Assembly: GCF_003957745.1 (NCBI RefSeq)
Contig: NZ_CP020373.1
Span: forward strand, 1,612,001 to 1,676,000
From: Shewanella khirikhana
GTDB taxonomy: Bacteria; Pseudomonadota; Gammaproteobacteria; Enterobacterales; Shewanellaceae
DNA: 64,000 nucleotides
Direction: 5' to 3'
Part shown: one piece after another, positions 6,800-15,051 of the stretch
How positions within the stretch are numbered: position 1 is the stretch's first letter
Layout of the letters: each line of letters starts with the position of its first letter
Position numbers and translations under genes: made by a program
Notes under the pieces: generated by a model
What the model was told of the DNA's origin: nothing
What the model saw: the letters and a program-made list of their open reading frames with translations, nothing else
Databases searched by the model: none

Positions 6800-9505
6800 A
6801 TGACTGATTTGGCTTCATCTATTTCGCCAATTAATATCGAAGACGAACTCAAGAATTCGTACCTGGATTACGCCATGAGCGTGATCGTGGGTCGGGCACT
6901 GCCGGATGTGCGTGACGGCCTTAAGCCTGTGCATCGCCGTGTGCTGTTCGCGATGAACGAACTTAAAAACGACTGGAACAAGCCTTATAAAAAGTCGGCA
7001 CGTGTGGTCGGTGACGTTATCGGTAAATATCACCCACACGGCGACAGCGCTGTATACGACACCATAGTTCGTATGGCCCAGCCGTTCTCGTTGCGCTACA
7101 CCCTGGTAGACGGTCAGGGTAACTTCGGTTCTATCGACGGCGACGCCGCAGCAGCAATGCGTTATACCGAAATCCGCATGGAAAAGCTGGCTCACGAGCT
7201 GCTCGCGGATTTGGAAAAAGAAACGGTAGACTTCGTGCCCAACTACGACGGCACCGAACAAATTCCTGCCGTTCTGCCTACCAAGATTCCTAACCTGCTG
7301 GTGAACGGTTCATCCGGTATCGCCGTGGGTATGGCCACCAATATTCCGCCTCACAACCTGACCGAAGTGGTTAAAGGTTGTTTGGCGCTGATTGAAGAGC
7401 CCGAGCTGTCGATTGAGCAGCTGATGGAGTACATCCCGGGTCCTGACTTCCCAACTGCCGCCATTATCAATGGCAAAAAAGGCATCGAAGAAGCCTATCG
7501 CACAGGTCGCGGCAAGGCCATCATGCGTGCCCGCGCCGAAATCGAAACCGAAGACAACGGCCGTGAGCGCATTATTGTCACCGAGATCCCGTATCAGGTG
7601 AACAAAGCCCGTTTGATTGAAAAAATCGCCGAGCTGGTAAAAGACAAAAAGATTGAAGGCATCAGTGGTCTGCGTGACGAGTCCGACAAGGACGGCATGC
7701 GCATCGTGGTGGAAATCAAGCGCGGTGAAGTAGGCGAAGTGGTTCTGAATAACCTCTACGCCCAAACCCAGATGCAGTCTTCCTTCGGCATCAACATGGT
7801 GGCACTGGCCAATGGTCAGCCTAAGCTGTTTAACCTCAAGGAGATGCTGGAAGCCTTTATCCTGCACCGCCGTGAAGTGGTTACCCGCCGCACCGTGTAT
7901 GAACTGCGTAAGGCTCGCGACCGCGCCCACATTCTGGAAGCGCTGGCGGTTGCCCTTGCCAATATCGACCCCATCATTGCCCTTATCAAGGCCTCTGCCA
8001 GTCCATCCGACGCCAAGGCCGGCCTGATTGCCAAGGGTTGGGAGCTCGGCACAGTAAAAGCCATGCTGGAGAAGGCCGGTGATGACGCCGCCCGTCCAGA
8101 GTGGCTGGAGCCTGAGTTCGGTATCCGCGATGGTCTCTACTTTATGACCGAGCCACAGGCCCAGGCGATTCTGGACCTGCGTCTGCACAAGCTGACTGGT
8201 CTTGAGCACGAGAAGATCCTGCAGGAATACGAAGAGCTGCTGGAAATTATCGCCGCTTTGCTCCACATCCTCAGAAGCCCAGAGCGTCTGATGGAAGTCA
8301 TCAAAGAAGAGCTTGAGCTTATTCTTGAGCAGTTTGGCGATAACCGCCGCACTGAAATCAACGCTTCTGCTGTGGACATCAGCCTTGAAGATCTGATCAA
8401 CGAAGAAGACGTGGTAGTGACCCTGTCGCACCTTGGCTACGCCAAGTATCAGCCGCTGACCGACTACCAGGCCCAGCGCCGTGGTGGTAAGGGTAAGGCC
8501 GCGACCAAGGTGAAAGACGAAGATTTCGTTGAAAAACTGCTGGTTGCCAACACCCACGATACCATTTTGTGCTTCTCCGACTTCGGTAAGCTCTACTGGC
8601 TCAAGGTCTACCAGCTGCCGCTGGCAAGCCGTCAGGCCCGTGGTCGCCCCATCGTGAACCTGCTGCCATTGCAGGAAGGTGAGCGCATTACCGCGATTCT
8701 GCCGGTGCGTGAATACGAAGAAGGCAAGTACATCCTGATGGCCACCTCTCACGGTACCGTGAAGAAGACTGCCCTGACCGAGTACAGCCGACCACGCTCC
8801 AACGGTATTATTGCCGTGAACCTCAAAGACGGCGATCAGCTGATTGGCGTGGATATTACTGACGGCAGCAGCGAAATCATGCTGTTCTCTGACGCCGGTA
8901 AAGTGGTGCGCTTCAAAGAAGGCGAAGAAGTTGCTGTAGTTGATGAAAACGGCAACCCTGTGCTGGATGAAGAAGGCAAGCCGCAAATCAACTTCAAGGG
9001 CGTGCGCCCCATGGGCCGTGGTGCCACAGGTGTTCGTGGTATTGCCCTGGAAGATGGTCAACGTGTGGTGTCGCTGATTGTACCGAAAGACGACAGTGCC
9101 ATTCTGACTGTGACTGCCAACGGCTTTGGTAAGCGTACCGAGCTTGCTGAATACCCAGCCAAGAGCCGCGCCACCAAGGGTGTGGTATCCATCAAGGTCA
9201 CCGAGCGTAACGGCCCTGTGGTAGGTGCCGTGCAGGTGGGCGAGAACGATGAAATCATGCTCATCAGCGACAAGGGTACCCTGGTGCGTACCCCTGCCAA
9301 CGGTGTGTCTATCATCGGCCGTAACACCCAGGGCGTGACCATCATCCGTACCGCGGATGACGAGCAGGTTGTTGGTCTGCAGCGCATCGATGAAATACAG
9401 GATGACGGCAGCGAATATCTGGAAGAGGGTGTTGAAGGCGCCGAAGGCGACATCATCGCCGAAGCTGATACACAGCCGACAGACGATGCCAACGACGAGG
9501 CATAA
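6800..9505 (+). CDS. gyrA: DNA gyrase subunit A
   Basis: DNA breakage-reunion subunit of gyrase, 901 residues. The catalytic tyrosine is in AAAMRYTEIRM. The quinolone-resistance region HPHGDSAVYDTIV carries the sensitive-type Ser and Asp. The C-terminal beta-pinwheel has the GyrA box QRRGGKGK, which separates it from ParC, and the protein ends in an acidic tail (DDANDEA). I chose ATG 6800 (MTDLASSISPINIEDEL), which aligns with E. coli GyrA; an in-frame TTG at 6767 is less likely. A strong terminator follows immediately. Confidence 0.98.
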   Translation: MTDLASSISPINIEDELKNSYLDYAMSVIVGRALPDVRDGLKPVHRRVLFAMNELKNDWNKPYKKSARVVGDVIGKYHPHGDSAVYDTIVRMAQPFSLRYTLVDGQGNFGSIDGDAAAAMRYTEIRMEKLAHELLADLEKETVDFVPNYDGTEQIPAVLPTKIPNLLVNGSSGIAVGMATNIPPHNLTEVVKGCLALIEEPELSIEQLMEYIPGPDFPTAAIINGKKGIEEAYRTGRGKAIMRARAEIETEDNGRERIIVTEIPYQVNKARLIEKIAELVKDKKIEGISGLRDESDKDGMRIVVEIKRGEVGEVVLNNLYAQTQMQSSFGINMVALANGQPKLFNLKEMLEAFILHRREVVTRRTVYELRKARDRAHILEALAVALANIDPIIALIKASASPSDAKAGLIAKGWELGTVKAMLEKAGDDAARPEWLEPEFGIRDGLYFMTEPQAQAILDLRLHKLTGLEHEKILQEYEELLEIIAALLHILRSPERLMEVIKEELELILEQFGDNRRTEINASAVDISLEDLINEEDVVVTLSHLGYAKYQPLTDYQAQRRGGKGKAATKVKDEDFVEKLLVANTHDTILCFSDFGKLYWLKVYQLPLASRQARGRPIVNLLPLQEGERITAILPVREYEEGKYILMATSHGTVKKTALTEYSRPRSNGIIAVNLKDGDQLIGVDITDGSSEIMLFSDAGKVVRFKEGEEVAVVDENGNPVLDEEGKPQINFKGVRPMGRGATGVRGIALEDGQRVVSLIVPKDDSAILTVTANGFGKRTELAEYPAKSRATKGVVSIKVTERNGPVVGAVQVGENDEIMLISDKGTLVRTPANGVSIIGRNTQGVTIIRTADDEQVVGLQRIDEIQDDGSEYLEEGVEGAEGDIIAEADTQPTDDANDEA

Positions 9506-9511
9506 TTGAAG

Positions 9512-9541
9512 ACGGGCGCCCAATGGGCGCTCGTTTTTTTT
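9512..9541 (+). terminator. Rho-independent terminator of gyrA
   Basis: A GC-rich 10-bp stem, core GCGCCC/GGGCGC, loop AAT, followed by seven or more T. It starts 6 bp after the gyrA stop. Confidence 0.9.
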
Positions 9542-9616
9542 GCCAAACAGATTTTTTATTTTTCCAAACGTGTGACTACCTGCGGGTATCACCAAAGGCT
9601 AGCAAGGAGATCATGA

Positions 9617-10708
9617 GTGAGCGCGGTTTATAATTTCTGTGCCGGACCGGCGATGTTGCCGGCTGCCGTGATGAAGAAGGCACAAGCTGAGTTACTGGAC
9701 TGGAACGGGCAGGGCGTGTCTGTGATGGAGGTGAGCCACCGTGGTGCGCCCTTCATTCAACTGGCCAAAGACTCGGAAGCCGATTTGCGCGAGCTGATGA
9801 ATATCCCCGACAACTACCATGTGCTCTTTATGCATGGCGGTGGTCGTGGTCAGTTTTCTGCTGTTGTGAATAATTTTTTGGGCGATAACGGCAAGGCCCT
9901 GTATCTCGTCAGCGGTCAATGGTCAAAAGCCGCCACTGAAGAAGCGAAAAAGCTTGCTGGCGATGACAATATTGATGTCATTAATGTCGTTGAAAAAGTA
10001 AATGGAATGAATAAGGTAGTCATTCCAGCGCTGAGTGGCAACGGCAGCGAGTACCGTTATCTGCACTATTGCCCCAATGAGACAGTGGATGGCATCGAAA
10101 TTTTTGATGATATCGACAGCCCCTGGCCGATTGTGGCGGATATGTCGTCCAATATCATGTCCCGCGAGATTGATGTCAGCCGCTTTGCCCTTATCTATGC
10201 CGGCGCTCAAAAGAACATTGGACCATCGGGTTTGTCTATCGTGATTGTGCGTAAAGATATGCTGGAGCTGCCACAGCTGACCCAGTCTTCCATCATGGAC
10301 TATCGCCTGACCGCCGAAAACGACTCCATGTACAACACACCGCCAACCTTTGCCTGGTACCTGGCAGCCGAAGTGTTCAAGTGGCTCAAGTCTGTTGGTG
10401 GCGTAAAGGGTATGGCCGAGGTGAACGCCGAAAAGGCACGCCGCCTCTACGCCTGCATCGACAGCCTGGATTTCTACAAAAACGGCGTGGCGCCTGCAAA
10501 CCGCTCGCAGATGAACGTGACCTTCCAACTGGCTGATGAGTCGCTGGATAAAGACTTTCTTAAAGAAGCCGAAGCTTTGGGGCTGGTTGCGCTCAAAGGC
10601 CACCGCATTGTGGGCGGCATGCGTGCCAGCATCTACAACGCCATGCCGCTGGAAGGCGTTGATGCACTGGTGAGCTTTATGCAGGCCTTTGCTGCCAAGC
10701 ACCACTAG
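9617..10708 (+). CDS. serC: Phosphoserine aminotransferase
   Basis: PLP enzyme of 363 residues (E. coli 362) that makes 3-phosphoserine for serine and acts in pyridoxal phosphate synthesis. The N-terminus YNFCAGPAMLPAAV and the PLP lysine in YAGAQKNIGPSG are diagnostic. The start is GTG 9617, with AAGGAGA a few bases upstream. An ATG at 9613 in another frame begins only a 6-codon peptide that stops at once. serC and aroA are often adjacent; here a small gene and an aminotransferase on the opposite strand lie between. Confidence 0.96.
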   Translation: MSAVYNFCAGPAMLPAAVMKKAQAELLDWNGQGVSVMEVSHRGAPFIQLAKDSEADLRELMNIPDNYHVLFMHGGGRGQFSAVVNNFLGDNGKALYLVSGQWSKAATEEAKKLAGDDNIDVINVVEKVNGMNKVVIPALSGNGSEYRYLHYCPNETVDGIEIFDDIDSPWPIVADMSSNIMSREIDVSRFALIYAGAQKNIGPSGLSIVIVRKDMLELPQLTQSSIMDYRLTAENDSMYNTPPTFAWYLAAEVFKWLKSVGGVKGMAEVNAEKARRLYACIDSLDFYKNGVAPANRSQMNVTFQLADESLDKDFLKEAEALGLVALKGHRIVGGMRASIYNAMPLEGVDALVSFMQAFAAKHH

Positions 10709-10719
10709 AAAGGCGAAAT

Positions 10720-11073
10720 ATGGAGATGATTCTGGCAATTGCAGGAGGCTTGGGTATTGGTTCATTACTTACACAAGCAGTACTGCATTTTTTACAGCGG
10801 AAAAGTAAAAAAGATGATGTCAGGACTGAACGACTTGAACAGGCATTTGCTAGCTTGCTAGTAGCTTACACAGATGTAATTAAAAACGCTGACGATCGAA
10901 ATCATCAACTGACTTTCGCAATGTGGGAAGCGAGGATTCAACTAATAGCATCTGACAACGTTGTTAAGTCCATACAAATTCTAAAACAGACAGCACCACA
11001 CACTCCGGCTAGGGGAGACGCTTTAGAAAAAATGATCGCAGCTATGCGTAATGACTTGGGTATAGCTAAGTAA
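10720..11073 (+). CDS. Small membrane-anchored protein of unknown function, AT-rich
   Basis: 117 residues, not recognised. One N-terminal hydrophobic segment (about residues 3-24, ILAIAGGLGIGSLLTQAV) is followed by a basic stretch RKSKKDD and a helical, charged remainder, suggesting a single-pass anchor with a cytoplasmic domain. Base use is clearly more AT-rich than the flanking genes, with many AT-ending and rare codons (AGG, ATA, CTA), which suggests horizontal acquisition. It starts 11 bp after serC with AAAGG upstream and shares a bidirectional terminator with aspC. Confidence 0.65.
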   Translation: MEMILAIAGGLGIGSLLTQAVLHFLQRKSKKDDVRTERLEQAFASLLVAYTDVIKNADDRNHQLTFAMWEARIQLIASDNVVKSIQILKQTAPHTPARGDALEKMIAAMRNDLGIAK

Positions 11074-11110
11074 ATTTTGAAATGATTCTTTCGGTGACTC
11101 TGAATTAAAA

Positions 11111-11135
11111 AAGGACTGCCTCGGCAGTCCTTTTT
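11111..11135. terminator. Bidirectional terminator between 10720 gene and aspC
   Basis: GGACTGC/GCAGTCC stem (11113-11130) with loop CTCG, A-run before and T-run after. It serves the plus-strand small gene and the convergent minus-strand aminotransferase. Confidence 0.9.
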
Positions 11136-11155
11136 GTTATCGAGTTCTTTGTTGG

Positions 11156-12346
11156 TTACAGCACGGCAATAATGGATTTGGCCAAATAATCCACGTTATC
11201 TTCGCTGATCCCGGCGATACTGATCCGGCTCGAGCCCACCATGTAAATGCTGTAGTCCTTCATCAGGGTGTTGACCTGGGCCTCGTTGATGCCAAGGAAG
11301 GAGAACATGCCTTTTTGACGGGCGATAAAGGAGAAATCGCGGCTGGCACCCAGTGCGTGCAGTTTATCGACCAGCATGGCGCGGTTGCCATTGATGCGAT
11401 CGCGCATCACTTTTAGCTCATCCAGCCACTGTGCTTTGAGTTCGTTTGAGCCCAGAATGGTTTCCACAATGGCGGCGCCGTGGGCCGGTGGCATGGAATA
11501 GATGCAGCGCACCACATAAAGCAGTACCGACAGCGACACGTCTGCCTGGGCACTGTCTTTACCGATAATGGAGCAGGCACCGATGCGCTCGCGGTACAGA
11601 CCAAAGTTCTTCGAGCAGGAAGAGGCGAGTACCATGTTGTCGACCGCAGCCGCCATGGCGCGCACGCCGTAAGCATCTTCATCCACGCCATCGCCAAAGC
11701 CCTGGTAGGCCATGTCGATAAAGGGCAGGAAGCCTTTGTCTTTGGCAACTTCGACCACGGCATCCCACTGCGCTGTGCTCAAATCCTGGCCGGATGGGTT
11801 ATGGCAGCAGGCGTGCAGCAGCACAGCATCTTCTGCGCCAACCTGTTTCAGCGCCGCAAGCATTTCATCAAACTTCAGGCACTTATTGTCGTAATCGTAG
11901 TAGGGATAGGTTTTTACCGTTAAACCGGCGGCCTGGAACAGCCCTGTGTGGTTGGCCCAGGTTGGGTCGCTCACCCAAATGGTGGCGCCGGGTTTGCATT
12001 TGGCGATGAATTCAGCGGCTACTCGCAGGGCACCAGTGCCGCCCGGGGTAGACACGGTGCGAATACGGCGCGCCTGAACCACGGGATGATCAGCGCCGAA
12101 GGCCAGCTCGTTCATCAACTCGTTAAAAGGTGCTGAGCCGGTCGGGCCAATATACACCTTGGTGGTTTCAGAATCGGTACGCAGCTTCTCGGCGGTTTTA
12201 ACACAGTCGAGAATCGGCGTGTTGCCGGCGGGATCCTTATACACACCCACGCCCAGGTCGACTTTCTGTGGGTGGCTGTCTTCACGGTATTTGGTTAAAA
12301 GACCCAGAATAGGATCGGCAGGCAACGCCGAAAGATGCTCAAACAT
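11156..12346 (-). CDS. aspC: Aspartate/aromatic amino acid aminotransferase
   Basis: Class I PLP aminotransferase of 396 residues, the same length as E. coli AspC. The PLP lysine lies in SCSKNFGLYRERIG, closer to AspC (SKNFGLY) than to TyrB. Other conserved parts are NPTG-like HNPSGQDLS and the N-terminus MFEHLSALPADPILGL. It interconverts aspartate or aromatic amino acids with 2-oxoglutarate. ATG 12346 has AAGGA upstream. The 96 codons further upstream are not conserved. AspC versus TyrB specificity cannot be settled from sequence alone. Confidence 0.88.
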   Translation of the reverse strand: MFEHLSALPADPILGLLTKYREDSHPQKVDLGVGVYKDPAGNTPILDCVKTAEKLRTDSETTKVYIGPTGSAPFNELMNELAFGADHPVVQARRIRTVSTPGGTGALRVAAEFIAKCKPGATIWVSDPTWANHTGLFQAAGLTVKTYPYYDYDNKCLKFDEMLAALKQVGAEDAVLLHACCHNPSGQDLSTAQWDAVVEVAKDKGFLPFIDMAYQGFGDGVDEDAYGVRAMAAAVDNMVLASSCSKNFGLYRERIGACSIIGKDSAQADVSLSVLLYVVRCIYSMPPAHGAAIVETILGSNELKAQWLDELKVMRDRINGNRAMLVDKLHALGASRDFSFIARQKGMFSFLGINEAQVNTLMKDYSIYMVGSSRISIAGISEDNVDYLAKSIIAVL

Positions 12347-12816
12347 AATTCCTTCTACCTTGTAATCGTTGTTGGTAAAGCCGCAGGGATAAGGTGTAGC
12401 TGCTTGCACTGGGCCGCTGTAGCCTGGTTGATGCCAAGCCGGATGCCTGTGCCAAGCATGACCCGAATGCCTTAGCATAGCCTGAAAGGGTTGCCGGGAA
12501 AAAGAGCCCTGAGCGCAAATCCCGCCGTGATTGAAAAGGCCGTTGCCCGATTGGCAACAAATCTTGCAATCCTGAGCGATTTTTGGGGCAGTTTTTTGCA
12601 GATTTTGTGTTGATTGAACAAAAATCAGCATCAATCCGCCATTTTTTACTGAAAAACGGTTGAATCGCGGCTGAGGATCAGTAATTTAATTACCACGAAG
12701 ACTCTAAAGGGATCGTTTTTTCCTCAAACGTAACGCGAGGCTTACAGCGTTGTAGCAAAGCCTTGCCAACTTCGGCCAATCTGGCCTTAACTCGCTTTTA
12801 ATGAGAAGTACGAGAA
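12347..12816. other. aspC/aroA divergent intergenic region
   Basis: 470 bp with no supported gene. It contains promoters for aspC (minus) and aroA (plus). A weak candidate for aroA is TTGAAT, 16 bp, TAATTT around 12660-12690. No strong palindrome or terminator is seen. Confidence 0.5.
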
Positions 12817-14097
12817 ATGGACCAATTACGTCTTGAGCCCGTATCCCGGGTCAACGGGGAGGTAAACATCCCCGGCTCCAAAAGTATCTCCAACCGCGCC
12901 TTGCTGCTGGCAACCCTGGCAAGAGGTGAAACCACCCTGGTAAACCTGCTGGATTCTGATGATATCCGCCATATGCTGAGTGCCCTTGAAAGCCTCGGCG
13001 TAAGCTTCACCCTGTCAGATGACAAGACCCTGTGCACCCTTAAGGGCCTTGGCGGCCCCATCCATGCCGATAAAGCCTTTGAGCTGTTTTTGGGTAATGC
13101 CGGCACGGCGATGCGACCTTTGTGCGCGGCGCTGACTCTGGGCACCGGCGAATTTACCCTGACCGGTGAGCCGCGCATGGAAGAGCGGCCCATTGGCGAT
13201 CTGGTAGATGCGCTGCGTCAACTTGGCGCCGATATCCGTTACCTTAAAAATGATGGTTTTCCGCCGCTCACTATTAATGCCACCGGGCTTGCCGGCGGTG
13301 TGGTGGAAATCGATGGCAGCCTCTCCAGCCAGTTTTTGACAGCGCTTTTAATGGTGGCGCCGCTTGCGAAGGACTCAGTGACCATCGCGGTAAAAGGCGA
13401 ACTTGTTTCCAAGCCCTATATCGATATCACCTTGGATTTGATGGCTAAATTCGGGGTTAAAGTCAGCAACGACAACTATCAGCGCTTTGAAATTGCTGCC
13501 GGACAGCACTATGTGTCACCGGGCAAGGTGCTGGTAGAAGGGGATGCGTCGTCAGCTTCTTACTTTCTTGCAGCCGGTGCCATTGGCGGCGGTGAAGTCA
13601 AAGTCACCGGGGTTGGCCGTTTGGCGGTGCAGGGCGATGTGAAGTTTGCCGATGCCCTTGCCGCCATGGGCGCCGACATCGAGTGGGGTGACGATTACAT
13701 TATCGCCCGCGGCAGCAAGCTTCACGGCATCGATATGGACATGAACCACATTCCCGATGCGGCCATGACCATAGCCACGGCGGCGCTGTTTGCCGAGGGA
13801 CCAACCCGGATGAGCAACATCTACAACTGGCGCATCAAGGAAACCGACCGTCTGGCCGCCATGGCGACTGAGCTTCGAAAAGTTGGCGCTGTTGTGGAAG
13901 AGGGGCACGATTACATCCATATCACGCCACCGGCCAAGCCTGTCCATGCCGAAATCGATACCTATAACGATCATCGCATGGCCATGTGTTTTTCTCTGCT
14001 GGCATTTGCCGAATGCGGTGTGACCATTAATGACCCGGGCTGTACCTCAAAAACATTTCCAGATTATTTCAATCGCTTCGCTAACTTAGCTGAATAA
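12817..14097 (+). CDS. aroA: 3-phosphoshikimate 1-carboxyvinyltransferase (EPSP synthase)
   Basis: Sixth enzyme of the shikimate pathway, 426 residues (E. coli 427). It joins shikimate-3-phosphate and PEP. Visible motifs are the N-terminal PGSKSISNRALLLA, LGNAGTAMRPL, and near the C-terminus DHRMAM with downstream SKTFPDYF. The glycine/alanine arrangement NAGTA marks a class I, glyphosate-sensitive type. ATG 12817. It is followed by a terminator and then cmk. Confidence 0.97.
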   Translation: MDQLRLEPVSRVNGEVNIPGSKSISNRALLLATLARGETTLVNLLDSDDIRHMLSALESLGVSFTLSDDKTLCTLKGLGGPIHADKAFELFLGNAGTAMRPLCAALTLGTGEFTLTGEPRMEERPIGDLVDALRQLGADIRYLKNDGFPPLTINATGLAGGVVEIDGSLSSQFLTALLMVAPLAKDSVTIAVKGELVSKPYIDITLDLMAKFGVKVSNDNYQRFEIAAGQHYVSPGKVLVEGDASSASYFLAAGAIGGGEVKVTGVGRLAVQGDVKFADALAAMGADIEWGDDYIIARGSKLHGIDMDMNHIPDAAMTIATAALFAEGPTRMSNIYNWRIKETDRLAAMATELRKVGAVVEEGHDYIHITPPAKPVHAEIDTYNDHRMAMCFSLLAFAECGVTINDPGCTSKTFPDYFNRFANLAE

Positions 14098-14116
14098 GTC
14101 TGAATGCCGTAAAATT

Positions 14117-14144
14117 GGGCTGTCACCTGACAGCCCATTCTTTT
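14117..14144 (+). terminator. Terminator of aroA
   Basis: Nine-bp perfect stem GGGCTGTCA/TGACAGCCC around CC, followed by ATTCTTTT. It lies 19 bp after the aroA stop. Confidence 0.8.
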
Positions 14145-14255
14145 GCCGAAAATTTACACGGATCTTTAGCGGTCCTTGATGTATAATCCCGCCCGCTCAT
14201 TTTCGGTGAACCCAAAGCATTCATGGAAGATGAAATGTCTATTGCGGAGGAATTT

Positions 14256-14951
14256 ATGTCTGAAAGGGCTCCTGTAGTCACAATTGATGGCCCAAGCGGC
14301 GCAGGCAAGGGCACCATTGCCCAGTTGCTGGCGAAGCACTACGAATGGCAACTGCTGGACAGCGGTGCCATCTATCGCGTGTTGGCGCTCGCGGCGCTGC
14401 ACCATAATGTTGAGCTTGATAACGAAGAAGCCATTACCCTGTTAGCGGCCCACCTGGACGTGCAGTTTCTGACCGGTAATGACAAAGACGCCATTAAAGT
14501 CGTGCTTGAAGGCGAAGACGTTACCACTGCCATCCGTACCCAGGAGTGCTCTAATGCCGCCTCCAAGGTTGCGGCTTTCCCACGGGTGCGTGAAGCACTC
14601 CTGCGTCGTCAGCGTGCTTTTTGCAAGGCACCGGGTTTGATTGCTGACGGCCGCGATATGGGCACTGTGGTTTTCCCATCAGCACCGGCAAAACTGTATC
14701 TGACAGCTTCGGCAGAGGAAAGGGCGCAAAGGCGCTATAATCAGTTGCAGGACAAGGGCTTCGATGTTAAAATCGACCGCCTTTTAGCCGAGATCCAGGA
14801 ACGCGATGACCGGGACATGAACCGTCCTGTAGCGCCTTTGGTTCCGGCTGACGATGCCCTGGTGATTGACACCACTGGCATTGGCATTGAAGAGGTATTC
14901 GCCCGCTGCGTGGCGCATATCGACGAGAAATTATCCGCTTCTGGCTTCTGA
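14256..14951 (+). CDS. cmk: Cytidylate kinase
   Basis: Phosphorylates CMP and dCMP, 231 residues. P-loop IDGPSGAGKGTIA, CMP-binding DSGAIYRVLAL, and the DGRDMGTVVFP motif are visible. I chose ATG 14256 because GCGGAGG sits 5 bases upstream and the mature sequence starts with MSERAPVVTIDGPSG. In-frame ATGs at 14223 and 14235 would add a non-conserved extension. It precedes rpsA as in E. coli. Confidence 0.96.
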   Translation: MSERAPVVTIDGPSGAGKGTIAQLLAKHYEWQLLDSGAIYRVLALAALHHNVELDNEEAITLLAAHLDVQFLTGNDKDAIKVVLEGEDVTTAIRTQECSNAASKVAAFPRVREALLRRQRAFCKAPGLIADGRDMGTVVFPSAPAKLYLTASAEERAQRRYNQLQDKGFDVKIDRLLAEIQERDDRDMNRPVAPLVPADDALVIDTTGIGIEEVFARCVAHIDEKLSASGF

Positions 14952-14968
14952 GCCGGGGGTGTATAGGA

Positions 14969-15045
14969 ATCCGCAACAGGGACGATGCGGATATGACGAC
15001 TGACTCCAACGGCCAGGAAGGTCGCTGGTTTATTACTTAAAGTAA
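14969..15045 (+). promoter_or_regulatory. rpsA leader with GGA-loop hairpins (S1 autoregulation)
   Basis: Three stem-loops fill the 100 bp between cmk and rpsA. Hairpin 1 (14969-14992) has a perfect ATCCGCA/TGCGGAT stem and a loop containing GGGA. Hairpin 2 (15006-15028) has CCA..CGGCC/GGTCG..TGG with loop AGGAA. Hairpin 3 (15033-15045) is TTACT/AGTAA. There is no canonical Shine-Dalgarno before the rpsA ATG. In gammaproteobacteria the rpsA leader folds into hairpins with GGA in the loops and S1 represses its own translation there; this layout matches. Confidence 0.7.
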
Positions 15046-15051
15046 CTTAAC

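Noticed and set aside
7310..9595. 761-codon open frame on the minus strand
   Set aside because: Antisense to gyrA; highly biased gyrA codons leave the opposite strand open. It shows no motif and no ribosome-binding site.
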